Origin: Nakamurella endophytica
Lineage (GTDB): Bacteria > Actinomycetota > Actinomycetes > Mycobacteriales > Nakamurellaceae
Direction of reading: 5' to 3'
NCBI RefSeq assembly: GCF_014646215.1
Contig: NZ_BMNA01000003.1
Coordinates: 584,744 to 648,743, forward strand
Length of the DNA stretch: 64,000 nucleotides
Position numbers and translations under genes: made by a program. A model generated the notes under the pieces. That model saw only the letters and a program-made list of their open reading frames with translations, had not been told where the DNA came from and made no database searches. How positions within the stretch are numbered: position 1 is the stretch's first letter; every line of letters starts with the position of its first letter. Shown here piece after piece: positions 53,563 to 62,978 of the stretch.

Positions 53563-54983
53563 CGGTCGACCCCGCGGGCCACCGGCACCACCGCGGTCGG
53601 GGCGTCGGTGAGCGGTGCCTCGTCCTCGGCCGGCCGGGGCGCGGCCGCGGCCGGACGCCGCGACGAGTCCGAGATCCGGACCAGCAGCGCCAGGATGATG
53701 TAGTTGGCCAGCAGGCTCGAGCCGCCGTAGGACAGGAACGGGGTGGTGAGCCCGGTCAGCGGGATCAGCCGGGTGACCCCGCCGACCACGATGAACATCT
53801 GGAACACCAGGGTGAAGGCCAGTCCCCCGGCGAGCAGCGACCCGAACTGGTCGCGGACCGACATCGCGGCCCGCATGCCGCGGCCGCCGAGCAAGAGGTA
53901 GCAGAGCAGGATCGCGGTGAGCCCGACCAGCCCGAGCTCCTCGCCGAGCGCCGCGCTGATGAAGTCCGTCGAGGCGAAGGGCACGATGTCCGGCCGTCCG
54001 GCGCCGAGCCCGGTGCCGAAGATGCCGCCGGTACCCAGCCCGAACAGCGACTGCACCAGCTGGTACCCGGTGTTCTGCGGGTCGGCGAACGGGTGCAGCC
54101 AGATGTCCACCCGGACCCGGACGTGGCCGAACAGCCGGTAGGCCAGGTAGGCGCCGGCGGCGAAGCCGAGCAGCCCGATGATCAGCCAGGACACCCGGCC
54201 GGTGGCCAGGTAGATCATCGCCAGCATCACGCCGAAGATCAGCAGCGAGGTTCCCAGGTCCTTGCCGCGGACCAGCACGCCCAGACAGATCAGCAGCGCG
54301 AGCAGCAGCGGACCGAGGTCGCGGGCCCGGGGGAGCACCAGCCCGAACACCTTCTTGCCGGCGCTGGTGAGCACCCGCTGCTTGCTGACCAGGAAGGCGG
54401 CCGCGAACACGATCAGCGCGATCTTGGCGAACTCCGCCGGCTGGATCGAGAACAGGCCGGGCACCTTGATCCAGATCTGCGCCCCGTTGACCTCCGAGTA
54501 GCGGGCCGGCAGCAGCGCCGGGACCGCGAGGAACGCCAGCCCGACGAGCAGCAGGGTGTAGGGGTACTCGGCCAGCCGGGTGTGGTCGCGGACCACGACC
54601 AGCACGACCAGGAAGCACAGCAGTGCGACGCCGGTCCACAGCAGCTGGGCCGGCGCCTGGGCGGTCGGGGCCTGCTGGCCCGCCGCCGCGGCCTTGCCCG
54701 CGGCCGCCAGGTCCAGCCGGTAGATCATCACCAGCCCGAGGCCGTTCAGCAGCGCCACCAGGGGCAGCAGGACGGGGTCCGCGTACGGCGCGAACATCCG
54801 CACCAGCACGTGGGCGAAGGCCAGCGCGAGCAGGTACCCGCCGCCGTAGGCGGCCAGCGTCCAGGTCAGCTCGCGGCTCTGGTTCAGCTCGACGATGACC
54901 AGCGCCGACGACACGATCAACGCGGCGAACACCAGCAGCCAGAACTCCGCCGCCCGGCCGGTCCGGGCCGCGGGCCGCCTCAC
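53559..54983 (-). CDS. rodA: RodA/FtsW-family lipid II polymerase
   Basis: A 474-residue integral membrane SEDS protein with about 11-12 helices. [25 protein letters not shown]-like [10 protein letters not shown] and the loop [18 protein letters not shown] are SEDS signatures, and the final motif [11 protein letters not shown] is also present. It polymerises glycan strands from lipid II with PbpA. GTG 54983 overlaps the pstP stop. Confidence 0.94.
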   Translation of the reverse strand: MRRPAARTGRAAEFWLLVFAALIVSSALVIVELNQSRELTWTLAAYGGGYLLALAFAHVLVRMFAPYADPVLLPLVALLNGLGLVMIYRLDLAAAGKAAAAGQQAPTAQAPAQLLWTGVALLCFLVVLVVVRDHTRLAEYPYTLLLVGLAFLAVPALLPARYSEVNGAQIWIKVPGLFSIQPAEFAKIALIVFAAAFLVSKQRVLTSAGKKVFGLVLPRARDLGPLLLALLICLGVLVRGKDLGTSLLIFGVMLAMIYLATGRVSWLIIGLLGFAAGAYLAYRLFGHVRVRVDIWLHPFADPQNTGYQLVQSLFGLGTGGIFGTGLGAGRPDIVPFASTDFISAALGEELGLVGLTAILLCYLLLGGRGMRAAMSVRDQFGSLLAGGLAFTLVFQMFIVVGGVTRLIPLTGLTTPFLSYGGSSLLANYIILALLVRISDSSRRPAAAAPRPAEDEAPLTDAPTAVVPVARGVDR

Positions 54984-57118
54984 CCCGCCTCCCGGCAGTT
55001 CACCCCGGGCACCTGCGGCGCGTTCGTGAGGGTGGTGCTGGGCGTCGGGGTCGGCGTCACCGTGGCGGTGCTGGTCACGGTCACCGTCGGGGTGGTGCGT
55101 GGCGGCGTCGTTCGGGTGGCGGTGGTCCGGGCGGGGGTGCTGCGGGCCGGCGAGGTCCGGGCCGGGGTGCTCCGGGGCGGCGTCGTGCGCGCCGGGGGCC
55201 GCGCGGTGCCGGGACCGGTGCCGGTGGGGCGGCCGGCCGTGGCGGTGCCCCGGGGACCGGTGGCGCGCGGGCCGGTGGTGGCGGTGCCGCGGGCCGGGGT
55301 CCGGGCGGCGGCGGAGGTTCTGGAGGTCCCTGGGGTCACTGGGGTCGCGGGGGCCGGCGCGGCCAGCTGCGGCTGCGGGGTGAGCGCCGGCGGCGCGGTC
55401 TCGGACGCCGCCACGCCGCGGGTGACCGTGGTGACGGTGGTGACCGTCACCGGCGTCGGCGCGGGGCCGGAGGGCCGCCCGCTCCCGGACGCCGTGGGGG
55501 CCGCCGTCGCCGTGCTGGATCCCGAGCTGCCCGATCCCGGACCGCCGGATCCCGTGCTGCCGGATCCCGTGCTGCCGCTGGTCGCGGTCGTCCCGGCGGT
55601 CGAGGGGCCTGACCCGGACGCCGTCGACGGGCCCGTGGAGCCGGACCGACTGGTCGTCGCGGAGGTGGAGGGCGCGCTCCCGGCGCACAGCGGCAGCAGA
55701 CCGGTGTCCCTCAGCCGCTGGATCACGTCCCGCGCGCCGTCCAGGCCGTCGACGTTGATGCCCGAGTTCACCTGGTCGCGGGCCGCCTGCTGCAGGTCGT
55801 CGACCCGCAGCGGCCGGCAGCCGGTCGCCGCACCGGTCACGCAGGCGTCCTCCAGGACCGAGGCCAGCCGCAGGCCCAGCAGCGATCCGTCGACGCCGCG
55901 GTACACCACCACCCGCCCGGCCTCCGCGCCCACGTAGTAGTTCGTCCGTGCCCAGATCCAGCTGCCGGTCAGCCCGACGCCGAGCAGCACCACCAGGGCC
56001 AGGGCCAGGGCGGTCCGCCGTCCCCAGCGCCCGCGCCGCCCGGGCGCCGACACCCGCCGGTCCGCGGGGCGGGCACCGGGGGGCGTGCGGTCCCCGGGCC
56101 CCGCGGTCCCGCCGGCGGCGCCGTCCCAGTCCGGTCCGGCGTAGTCCGGTCCGTCATAGTCCTCGTCGTCGAACTCGCCGTCGTCGAACTCGCCGTCGTA
56201 TTCGTCGGTGTCGAAGTCGGTGTCGTAGCCGCTGTCCCCGCCGCCGTCGACGATGTACTCCGGGCGGGCCGGGACGTCCTCGGGGATCGGCGGCAGCGGC
56301 ACCCGCGGCATGCGCTGCGTCATGGTGATCGGCTGCATCGGGCCGGTGGCGTCGGGATCGTCGGACACCCCCGCCGCGGCGACCGCGGCCGGCCCGGTGC
56401 GGCCCACGTCGAGCACGTCGGCAACGACCACCGTGACGTTGTCCGGGCCGCCGGCCACCAGCGCCAGCTGGATCAGGGTGTCGGCGACCTGGTCCGGGTC
56501 CGGGCCGGCCAGCGCATCGGCGATGGCCTCCGGGGACACGTAGTCCGAGAGCCCGTCGCTGCAGATCAGGAACCGGTCGCCGGGGGAGACCTCGCGCAGG
56601 ACGATGGCCGGGTCCATCTCGCTGCCGTTGAGCGCGCGCAGCAGCAGCGACCGCTGCGGGTGGTGCGCGGCCTCGTCCGGGGTGATCCGGCCCTCGTCCA
56701 CCAGCGACTGCACGAAGGTGTCGTCGTGGGTGATCTGGTGCAGGACCCCGTTGCGGTACAGGTAGGCGCGCGAGTCGCCGACGTGCGCCAGCGCGACGGT
56801 CGGCCCGTCGAACAGCAGGGCGGTCAGCGTGGTGCCCATGCCGTCGAGCTCGGGGCTCTCCTGCACGGTGTCGGCGATCGCCTGGTTGCCCTCGCGGGTG
56901 GCCGCCACCAGCGGACCCCGCATGTCCGTGCCCAGCGGCAGCTCGTCCAGCGGCGCGAAGGCGGAGACCACCAGCCGGGACGCCACGTCGCCGGCGGCGT
57001 GGCCGCCCATGCCGTCGGCGATGACGAGCAGCCGGTCGCCGGCGAAGACGGAGTCCTGGTTGTTCGCCCGGAGCAGGCCCCGGTCGGTGCGGGCGGCGTA
57101 GCGGATCCGGTGCGTCAT
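54980..57118 (-). CDS. pstP: PP2C-type Ser/Thr phosphatase with long extracellular tail
   Basis: A 712-residue protein. PP2C domain 1-235: RANNQDS, VIADGMGGHAAGD, AHVGDSRAYL, and GGPDNVTVV carry the metal-binding aspartates. An acidic stretch (about 285-325) leads to one helix (about 364-386). The outer part (about 390-712) is unusually long, with a short Cys-containing region (two pairs, about 420-470) and a Ser/Thr/Pro/Arg-rich repeat tail. Mycobacterial PstP has about 514 residues. It removes phosphates placed by PknA/PknB. Confidence 0.93.
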   Translation of the reverse strand: MTHRIRYAARTDRGLLRANNQDSVFAGDRLLVIADGMGGHAAGDVASRLVVSAFAPLDELPLGTDMRGPLVAATREGNQAIADTVQESPELDGMGTTLTALLFDGPTVALAHVGDSRAYLYRNGVLHQITHDDTFVQSLVDEGRITPDEAAHHPQRSLLLRALNGSEMDPAIVLREVSPGDRFLICSDGLSDYVSPEAIADALAGPDPDQVADTLIQLALVAGGPDNVTVVVADVLDVGRTGPAAVAAAGVSDDPDATGPMQPITMTQRMPRVPLPPIPEDVPARPEYIVDGGGDSGYDTDFDTDEYDGEFDDGEFDDEDYDGPDYAGPDWDGAAGGTAGPGDRTPPGARPADRRVSAPGRRGRWGRRTALALALVVLLGVGLTGSWIWARTNYYVGAEAGRVVVYRGVDGSLLGLRLASVLEDACVTGAATGCRPLRVDDLQQAARDQVNSGINVDGLDGARDVIQRLRDTGLLPLCAGSAPSTSATTSRSGSTGPSTASGSGPSTAGTTATSGSTGSGSTGSGGPGSGSSGSSTATAAPTASGSGRPSGPAPTPVTVTTVTTVTRGVAASETAPPALTPQPQLAAPAPATPVTPGTSRTSAAARTPARGTATTGPRATGPRGTATAGRPTGTGPGTARPPARTTPPRSTPARTSPARSTPARTTATRTTPPRTTPTVTVTSTATVTPTPTPSTTLTNAPQVPGVNCREAG

Positions 57119-57149
57119 CGGGGGTCGTCCGTCGCGCGCAGTGGTGGGG

Positions 57150-57644
57150 TCACGGGCGCAGCTCGATGACCGTCCGGCCGATCCGGATCGGGACGCCGAC
57201 CGGCACGGGCGTCGGCGCGACGACCCGCGTCCGGTCCAGGTACGTGCCGTTGGTGGAGCCCAGGTCCTCGACGGCGTAACCGGAGCCCTGCTGCACCAGC
57301 CGGGCGTGCCGGGTCGAGGCGTAGTCGTCGTCCAGCACCAGCGTCGAGTCCTCGGCGCGGCCGATCAGGATCGGCCCCGGCCCCAGCCGGATGCGGGTGC
57401 CGGCCAGCGACCCTGCGGTCACCACCAGCATGGTCGGGGTGAGCGGGGCACCGGGGGCGGCCGGCAGCGGCACACCGTGGGAGGCCCTGGCCGCCCGCCG
57501 GGCGGCGCGCCGGGACGGGTCGGCGACCCGTCCCTCGGCGGCCAGCCGCAGGTCGGACCGGATGACCCGGATGGCGGCCAGCACGAAGAGCCAGAGCAGG
57601 ATCAGGAACCCCACCCTGGTCAGCTGCAGGATCAGCGCAGGCAC
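57150..57644 (-). CDS. fhaB: FHA-domain membrane protein FhaB/FipA
   Basis: A 164-residue protein: one N-terminal helix (about 5-25), then a linker and a C-terminal FHA domain (about 75-160) with LIGRAEDSTLVLDDDYAS, RHARL and STNGTYLD. It binds phosphothreonine targets of PknA/PknB and links phosphorylation with FtsZ/FtsQ in mycobacteria. GTG 57644 is the start. pstP follows 31 bases later. Confidence 0.92.
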   Translation of the reverse strand: MPALILQLTRVGFLILLWLFVLAAIRVIRSDLRLAAEGRVADPSRRAARRAARASHGVPLPAAPGAPLTPTMLVVTAGSLAGTRIRLGPGPILIGRAEDSTLVLDDDYASTRHARLVQQGSGYAVEDLGSTNGTYLDRTRVVAPTPVPVGVPIRIGRTVIELRP

Positions 57645-57652
57645 GAACCGGT

Positions 57653-59065
57653 CTACCCGTGGGTGGCGAACACGACCGTCGAGTGCCCGACCCGGATGAC
57701 GTCGCCGTCGGCGAGCTGCCAGGTCTGCACGGCCGAGCCGTTGACCGAGGTGCCGTTGGTCGAGCCGAGGTCGTGCAGAACGGCGACCTGGCCGTCGAAG
57801 TAGATGTCGGCGTGCCGGCGCGACACCGAGGTGTCCGGCAGCCGGAAGTGGGCGTCCTGGCCGCGGCCGACGATGTTGGAGCCGCGCTGCAGGTGGTACG
57901 TGCGGTGGGAGCCGTCGTCGACCGAGAGCACCGCCTGCAGGTCGGCGGGCGGCGCGAGGGGCACGGCGGGCACGGCCGGCGCGGGCTGGCCCCAGGACGC
58001 CGGGGGCTGCCCGTACGCCTGGCCGTAGCCGTGCTGGCCGTACTGCTCGGGCTGGCCGTACTGCGGCTGGCCGTACTGCGGCTGGCCGTACTGTGGCTGC
58101 CCGTACTGCTGTGGCTGCCCGTACTGCTCGGGCTGGCCGTACTGCTCGGGATGCCCGTACTGCTGTGGCTGTCCGTACTGCTGCCCGTACTGCTGCGGCT
58201 GTCCGTAGCCGGCGTACTGGGGAGGCTGCCCGTACGGGGCGTTCTGCCCGTGGCCCTGGCCGTGTCCATACTGGTCCGGCTGCCCGTACTGGCCCTGTCC
58301 GTACTGGTCCGGCTGCCCGTACTGCCCGTACTGGGGCTGTCCGTACTGCTGCCCCTGGCCGTACTGCTGGGGCTGGCCCGCGCCGTACTGGCCCGGCTGG
58401 TGGCCCTGGTCGTACTGGCCCTGCTCGTACTGGGCCTGCCCGGACCGGTCCTGGCCGTACTGGTGGCCGCCGGCGGGGTCGTAGGACGGCTGCGGTCCGG
58501 AGGAGGGGTACGGCCGGCTGCCGCCCGCCTGCGGCGCCGCACCCCACTGCCCGACCTGCTGCCCCCACTCGTCCTGGCCCTCGGGCTGCTCGCCCTGCGG
58601 GACGACGGGCTGGCCGCCGCCGTGCGGGCGGTCGTCGTGCTGCTGGCTCATGCGGGACGCTCCCTGGCTGCTGCGGTGGGGCGGACGCCGATCGACATCC
58701 GGGTCGACGAACGAGCTGACGCGGAACTGCCCGGTGTGCAGCGAGGGCGACTCCTCGAGGGTGACCGCGACCTCGCCGAAGGTCTGCCACCCCTGCTCGG
58801 CGAGGTGGTCGCGCACCATGGCGGACAGGGCGGCGGCGACCCGGTCGTCGTCGGGGCCGACCTCTTCCCGGTCGCTCGGGCCGAGCCGGACGATGTAGTG
58901 GTTGGGGGCCACCACGTGGCCGTTCTCGTGGCGGATGCCGGCCGCGGCCTCCCGCTCCAGCGCGGCGGCCACTTCGCTGGGGTGCACACTGCCCCCGAAG
59001 AGCCGGGCGAAGGTGCCGGCGACGGCGCCCTGCAACCGTCGCTCGAAACTACCGATGACGCCCAT
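57653..59065 (-). CDS. fhaA: DUF3662-FHA protein FhaA
   Basis: A 470-residue protein. An N-terminal DUF3662 domain (about 1-120), then a Gln/Tyr/Gly/Pro-rich low-complexity segment of about 200 residues (QYGQP units), and a C-terminal FHA domain (about 380-470: IVGRGQDAHFRLPDTSVSRRHA, STNGTSVNG). FhaA couples PknB signals to lipid II handling by MviN in mycobacteria. GGGGAGGAGG precedes the ATG. It is the first gene of the fhaA-fhaB-pstP-rodA-pbpA-pknA-pknB operon. Confidence 0.92.
   Translation of the reverse strand: MGVIGSFERRLQGAVAGTFARLFGGSVHPSEVAAALEREAAAGIRHENGHVVAPNHYIVRLGPSDREEVGPDDDRVAAALSAMVRDHLAEQGWQTFGEVAVTLEESPSLHTGQFRVSSFVDPDVDRRPPHRSSQGASRMSQQHDDRPHGGGQPVVPQGEQPEGQDEWGQQVGQWGAAPQAGGSRPYPSSGPQPSYDPAGGHQYGQDRSGQAQYEQGQYDQGHQPGQYGAGQPQQYGQGQQYGQPQYGQYGQPDQYGQGQYGQPDQYGHGQGHGQNAPYGQPPQYAGYGQPQQYGQQYGQPQQYGHPEQYGQPEQYGQPQQYGQPQYGQPQYGQPQYGQPEQYGQHGYGQAYGQPPASWGQPAPAVPAVPLAPPADLQAVLSVDDGSHRTYHLQRGSNIVGRGQDAHFRLPDTSVSRRHADIYFDGQVAVLHDLGSTNGTSVNGSAVQTWQLADGDVIRVGHSTVVFATHG
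58010..58460 (-). repeat. Tandem repeats encoding QYGQP units in fhaA
   Basis: Imperfect 12-, 15- and 18-base repeats (core TACTG/GCCGTACTG on the plus strand) encode QYGQP/QYGQ units, more than twenty times. They form the disordered linker between the DUF3662 and FHA domains. Confidence 0.85.
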
Positions 59066-59209
59066 CGTCCCCTCCTCCCCGGTCCACCGGACGATGCTAG
59101 TGGTGCGCGCAGTGGACGTCCGGCGCTCGCACAGGTTCCAGCGCTGCGCTGCGGCGGCCGGGGTGGCGGGGACCGCTCCGGCTGCGTGATAGCGTGTCCG
59201 GCGTCGCTC

Positions 59210-59295
59210 GGGCGAGTGGCGAAATGGCAGACGCGCACGGTTCAGGTCCGTGTGTCCGAAAGGACGTGGGGGTTCAACTCCCCCCTCGCCCACCA
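59210..59295 (+). tRNA. tRNA-Leu (anticodon CAG)
   Basis: An 86-base tRNA with acceptor GGGCGAG/CTCGCCC, D-arm, anticodon stem CACGG/CCGTG with loop TTCAGGT, a long variable arm TGTCCGAAAGGACG as in class II tRNAs, T-arm GGGGGTTCAACTCCCC and a genomic CCA (59293-59295). A -10-like TAGCGT lies 14 bases upstream at 59190. Confidence 0.97.
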
Positions 59296-59319
59296 CACCG
59301 GCGGTCTCCGCCGGATTTC

Positions 59320-59706
59320 CTATCCCGAAGCGGTGTGTCGGCCGTCGAAGGCCGCGCGGGCCGCACCGATCTCGGCGGCGTGCGCCGCGCTCCAGTCCCG
59401 CAGGCCCTGCAACAGGGGCACCGACCCGCGACCGAGGTCGGTGAGCCGGTACTCCACCCGGGGCGGGACCTCGGGGTGGACCGTCCGGTGCACCATCCCG
59501 TCCCGCTCCAGGTGCCGCAGGGTCAGCGTCAGCATCCGCTGCGAGATGCCGTCGACCGCCCGGTGCAGCTGCCCGAACCGCAGCGGCCCGCCGGCGAGGG
59601 TGGCGACGACCAGCACGGTCCACTTGTCGCCCAGCCGGTCCAGGACGCCGCGCACCGACCGCCCGTCCGCGACGGCACCCTCGACCGTCCCCGACTCCGT
59701 GTCCAC
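59320..59706 (-). CDS. HxlR-family transcriptional regulator
   Basis: A 128-residue winged-helix protein. RSVRGVLDRLGDKWTVLVVATL, LRFGQLHRAVDGISQRMLTLTLRHLE and the wing region VPPRVEYRLTDLG are typical of HxlR. It lacks the conserved N-terminal CP pair; no Cys at all is present. The likely target is the neighbour 59855 gene or another locus; no palindrome was found in the 148-base gap. Confidence 0.85.
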   Translation of the reverse strand: MDTESGTVEGAVADGRSVRGVLDRLGDKWTVLVVATLAGGPLRFGQLHRAVDGISQRMLTLTLRHLERDGMVHRTVHPEVPPRVEYRLTDLGRGSVPLLQGLRDWSAAHAAEIGAARAAFDGRHTASG

Positions 59707-59854
59707 CGGCGGCCCCCGTCCGCGAACATGACGGCGGCCGGCCGCTGCCGGGCCGACGTGAGCCGCCGGGTTGCCAGTATGTCCGGTTCGTCACGGCCGC
59801 TGCAACCGCATCAGCCGGCCGGTGGTCGCTCGGACCACCGGACCGGCGCGCGCG

Positions 59855-60211
59855 TCAGGGCACGTAGACCGGCTGCACGATGACGTCCTCGAACGCGGCG
59901 TCCGGAACCCGGGCCGCCACCGCCAGGGCGTCCTCCAGCCCGGGTACCTCCACCAGGTAGAACCCGGCCAGGTACTCCTTGGCCTCGGCGAACGGACCGT
60001 CGCTGACGGCGGTCCGGCCGTCCCGCACGGTCACCGCCCTGGCGTCGGCCGGGTCGCCGAGGCCGGCCGACGACACCAGCACGCCGGACCGGCGGAGATC
60101 GGCGGACAAGGCCCAGTGGGCCTCGCCGAACGCCCCGCGCTGCTCGTCGCTCAAGGTCTCCCAGCGGGCCCGGGAGCGCTCGGTGCTGCGCACCATGATC
60201 ATGTACCGCAC
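59855..60211 (-). CDS. YCII/DGPF-domain protein
   Basis: A 118-residue protein starting MRYMIMVRS, with the DGPFAEAKEYLAGFYLVE motif (about residues 72-89) that defines the DGPF/YCII-like group. Members adopt a ferredoxin-like fold and often associate with ECF sigma factors, but none is found here. The role is unknown; an HxlR regulator and DUF2277 are neighbours. Confidence 0.85.
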   Translation of the reverse strand: MRYMIMVRSTERSRARWETLSDEQRGAFGEAHWALSADLRRSGVLVSSAGLGDPADARAVTVRDGRTAVSDGPFAEAKEYLAGFYLVEVPGLEDALAVAARVPDAAFEDVIVQPVYVP

Positions 60212-60284
60212 GGCGGTGCCTCCTGACGTCGTGGCCGTTCCCGCGGTGGTCGGCGCGACCGCCAGGTCCTCGACATCGGGCGGC

Positions 60285-60566
60285 TCAGCCGCCGGCAGCG
60301 GCGCGGGCCTCGATCCGGGCGCGCACCTCGGGGCGCCGCAGCGGCGGCACGGTGGGCGGCGGCTGGCGGCGCGCCGGGAGCTGGTCGAGCAGCCGGGCCG
60401 AGATGGCGGTGATCTCGGCGACGGCGGCCTCGAACGGCTCGCGGGTGGCGTCGGTCAGCTTCGTCAGGCCGCTGATCTTGCGCACGTACTGGCGCGCGGC
60501 GGCCTCGATCTCCTCCGCGGTGGCGTGCGGCTCGAGCCCGCGGAGTTCGGTGATGTTCCGGCACAT
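60285..60566 (-). CDS. DUF2277 protein
   Basis: A 93-residue protein starting MCRNITELRGLEPHATAEEI and continuing ARQYVRKISGLTK; these are the diagnostic segments of DUF2277. Function is unknown. The upstream in-frame extension is not family-like, so ATG 60566 is the start. Confidence 0.88.
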   Translation of the reverse strand: MCRNITELRGLEPHATAEEIEAAARQYVRKISGLTKLTDATREPFEAAVAEITAISARLLDQLPARRQPPPTVPPLRRPEVRARIEARAAAGG

Positions 60567-60627
60567 GCCCCGCAGGGTAGCCAGCCCGGGCCCTGCCGGC
60601 AGGGTCGGCGGACAAGGCCGGTGCAGA

Positions 60628-61179
60628 TCAGCCGACGTCCCCGCGGCGGCGACCGGACCGGCGCCACCAGCGGCGCGCCGCGTCGGGCCGGCCGCGCCGC
60701 CCGGTGTCCGGCGGTGCGGGGACGGCGCCGGCAGCGGCGTCCGCCGGCGGTGCGGCGGGCGGTGCGACGGGCAGGACGGCCCTCGCCGCCCGCCAGCCGT
60801 CGACCACACCGTCCACGTCGACGGGGAGCACGGACACCGGGGGCCCGCTCGGCGGCAGCCGCAGAGCCCGCAGGATGCGCCCGTTGAGTTCCTGCGCGAC
60901 GGCGCGGACGGCCTCCTCCGAGGTCAGCTCCAGGACCCGGTCCGGCAGCTCGGCGACCTCCTTGCGCAGCAGCAGGGCGGTCGGCAGGAAGACGGTCTGC
61001 GGGACGGCCTCGCGGCGCAGCCAGCCGTGCACCCAGGCGTCCTCGCTGCGCAGCCGCTCCTCCGGGATCGGCCGGCCGGACCCGGGCAGCCGGTCGAAGT
61101 CGCCGCGCGCCGCGGCCTCGCGGATCTGCCGGTCCAGCGGCGACTCGAAGACCGGGTCCGTCCCGCCGCGTGGCGCCAC
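60628..61179 (-). CDS. DUF1992 (DnaJC28-like) protein
   Basis: From GTG 61179, 183 residues. The conserved block FESPLDRQIREAAARGDFDR, LPGSGRPIP and NGRILRALRLPPSGP marks the DnaJ-subfamily-C-member-28 conserved region without a J domain. The C-terminal ~45 residues are Arg/Ala/Pro-rich. The role is unknown. It is divergent from the HAD gene. Confidence 0.85.
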   Translation of the reverse strand: MAPRGGTDPVFESPLDRQIREAAARGDFDRLPGSGRPIPEERLRSEDAWVHGWLRREAVPQTVFLPTALLLRKEVAELPDRVLELTSEEAVRAVAQELNGRILRALRLPPSGPPVSVLPVDVDGVVDGWRAARAVLPVAPPAAPPADAAAGAVPAPPDTGRRGRPDAARRWWRRSGRRRGDVG

Positions 61180-61270
61180 GTGTCCATCCTGCGACCGCAC
61201 CGATCCCTGCGGCACACTGCGTGCCGCCGCGCGTGCGCCGGGCACCGGGGCGGGAGAGGGGGCGGGGCCG

Positions 61271-61987
61271 ATGGCGCACGCGCCGGGACGGGCCCGGGTG
61301 GAGCCGGGCCGGACGCTGGTGTTCGACGCCGACGACACCCTGTGGGAGAACAACGTCTACTTCGAGCGGGTGATCGCCGACTACCTGGACTGGCTCGCGC
61401 ACCCGTCCCTCGACCGGGCGGCCGTGCGGCAGGTGCTGGACGACATCGAGCGCGCCAACCTGGTCAGCCACGGCTACGGCAGCGCGGCCTTCCTGCACAA
61501 CCTCGCCGAGTGCTTCCACCGGCTGATGGACCGCCCGGCGAGCGACCGGGAACGCGAGGAGATCCACGGCCTGGCCACCGACCTGCTGGCCCACCGCATC
61601 GAGCTGTTGCCGGGCGTCGCGGACACCCTCACCGAGCTCGCCACCCGCCATCGGCTGCTCTTGCTGACCAAGGGCGACCCCGCCGAGCAGCAGGCCAAGA
61701 TCGACGCGTCCGGGCTGGCCCACCACTTCGCCGCCGCGGCGATCGTCCCGGAGAAGGACGCCGCCGTGTACCGCGAGCTGCTCGACCGGCACGGGGTGCC
61801 GCCGGCGTCGGGCTGGATGGTGGGCAACTCGCCACGGTCGGACATCCTGCCGGCCCGCAGCGCCGGCATGGGTGCGGTCTACCTGCCGCACCGGTCGTCG
61901 TGGGTGCTCGAGCACGCCGATCTGGACCCGGACGACCCCCGGATCCTCGTGCTGTCCGGCTTCGAGGAGCTGCTGCTGCACTTCTGA
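61271..61987 (+). CDS. HAD-family hydrolase/phosphatase
   Basis: A 238-residue HAD enzyme: motif I FDADDTLWENN (nucleophile about residue 19), motif II LLLTKGD (about 137), lysine in PEKDAAVY (about 161) and motif IV GNSPRSDILPA. The inserted helical cap (about 25-110) fits small-molecule phosphatases such as YjjG/phosphoglycolate types. The substrate is unknown. GAGAGGGGG lies before the ATG. Confidence 0.87.
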   Translation: MAHAPGRARVEPGRTLVFDADDTLWENNVYFERVIADYLDWLAHPSLDRAAVRQVLDDIERANLVSHGYGSAAFLHNLAECFHRLMDRPASDREREEIHGLATDLLAHRIELLPGVADTLTELATRHRLLLLTKGDPAEQQAKIDASGLAHHFAAAAIVPEKDAAVYRELLDRHGVPPASGWMVGNSPRSDILPARSAGMGAVYLPHRSSWVLEHADLDPDDPRILVLSGFEELLLHF

Positions 61988-62015
61988 CCCCGACGGGGCC
62001 GCTACCGTCGGCCGC

Positions 62016-62927
62016 ATGCCCCGCGCGGTCAGGTTCAGCAGCTACGGCGATCCCGACGTGCTCACCGTGGTCGACGAACCGGTTCCCGAGCCGGGGCCCG
62101 GGCTGGTCCGTGTCGCCGTGCGGGCAGCCGGCGTCAACCCGGCGGACTGGAAGATCCGCCGGGGCCTGTGGTCCGGTGGCAAGCCGCTGCAGCGCGCCCG
62201 GCTGACCGGCTTCGACCTGGCCGGGACGGTGGACGCGGTCGGCGACGGCGTCACGCAGTGGCAGGTGGGCGACCGGGTCGCCGGCAGCAGCGGCCGCGGC
62301 GCGTCCGCCGAGTACGTGGTGGCGGCGCCCGGTGACCTCGCCGCGCTGCCGGACGGCGTCGACTGGGTCACCGGCGCGGCGATCGGCGTGGCCGGCAAGG
62401 CGGCGATCCGCGTGCTGTCGCTGGCGGGTGTCCGCGCCGGGCAGACGCTGCTCGTGCACGCCGCCACCGGGGGCGTCGGCACGTTCGTGACGCAGCTCGC
62501 CGTGTCCCGCGGGGTCACCGTCGTCGGCACGGCCGGCCCGGACAACCAGGACCACCTGCGCTCGCTCGGCGCCGTCCCGGTCCGGTACGGCGACGGCTGG
62601 GTCGACCGGGTGCGTGCCGCTGCGCCCGGTGGCGTCGACGCGGTCGTCGACGCCGCCGGCACGGGCGTCCTCCCGGGCTCGCTCGAGCTGTGCCCCGCCG
62701 GGCCGGTGGTGACCATCGCGGACTTCTCCGTCTCCGACCCGCGGGTCGTGGTGAGCGAGGGCCGGGAACCGGGTTTCGAGCACGCGCTGGCGGACGCGGT
62801 GGCCGCGGTGGCCGCCGGCGTGGTGCGAATCCCGGTGGCGGCCACCTTCCCGCTGGAGCGCACCGCCGACGCGCACCGGCTGTCCGAGACCGGGCACGTC
62901 CGCGGCAAGATCGTCACCGTGGTCTGA
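62016..62927 (+). CDS. Zinc-independent quinone oxidoreductase-like MDR
   Basis: A 303-residue member of the medium-chain dehydrogenase family. GroES-like N-terminus with GVNPADWKIRRG, no zinc-binding Cys set, NADPH-binding GVGTF loop (HAATGGVGTFVTQLA; about residue 145-160). It reduces quinones or enones with NADPH. TACCGT lies 7 bases before the ATG. Confidence 0.88.
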   Translation: MPRAVRFSSYGDPDVLTVVDEPVPEPGPGLVRVAVRAAGVNPADWKIRRGLWSGGKPLQRARLTGFDLAGTVDAVGDGVTQWQVGDRVAGSSGRGASAEYVVAAPGDLAALPDGVDWVTGAAIGVAGKAAIRVLSLAGVRAGQTLLVHAATGGVGTFVTQLAVSRGVTVVGTAGPDNQDHLRSLGAVPVRYGDGWVDRVRAAAPGGVDAVVDAAGTGVLPGSLELCPAGPVVTIADFSVSDPRVVVSEGREPGFEHALADAVAAVAAGVVRIPVAATFPLERTADAHRLSETGHVRGKIVTVV

Positions 62928-62978
62928 TCCGCGGCGGCCGGCGCGGATGACCACGCGCCCGCGGGGTACCTGTCCGAT

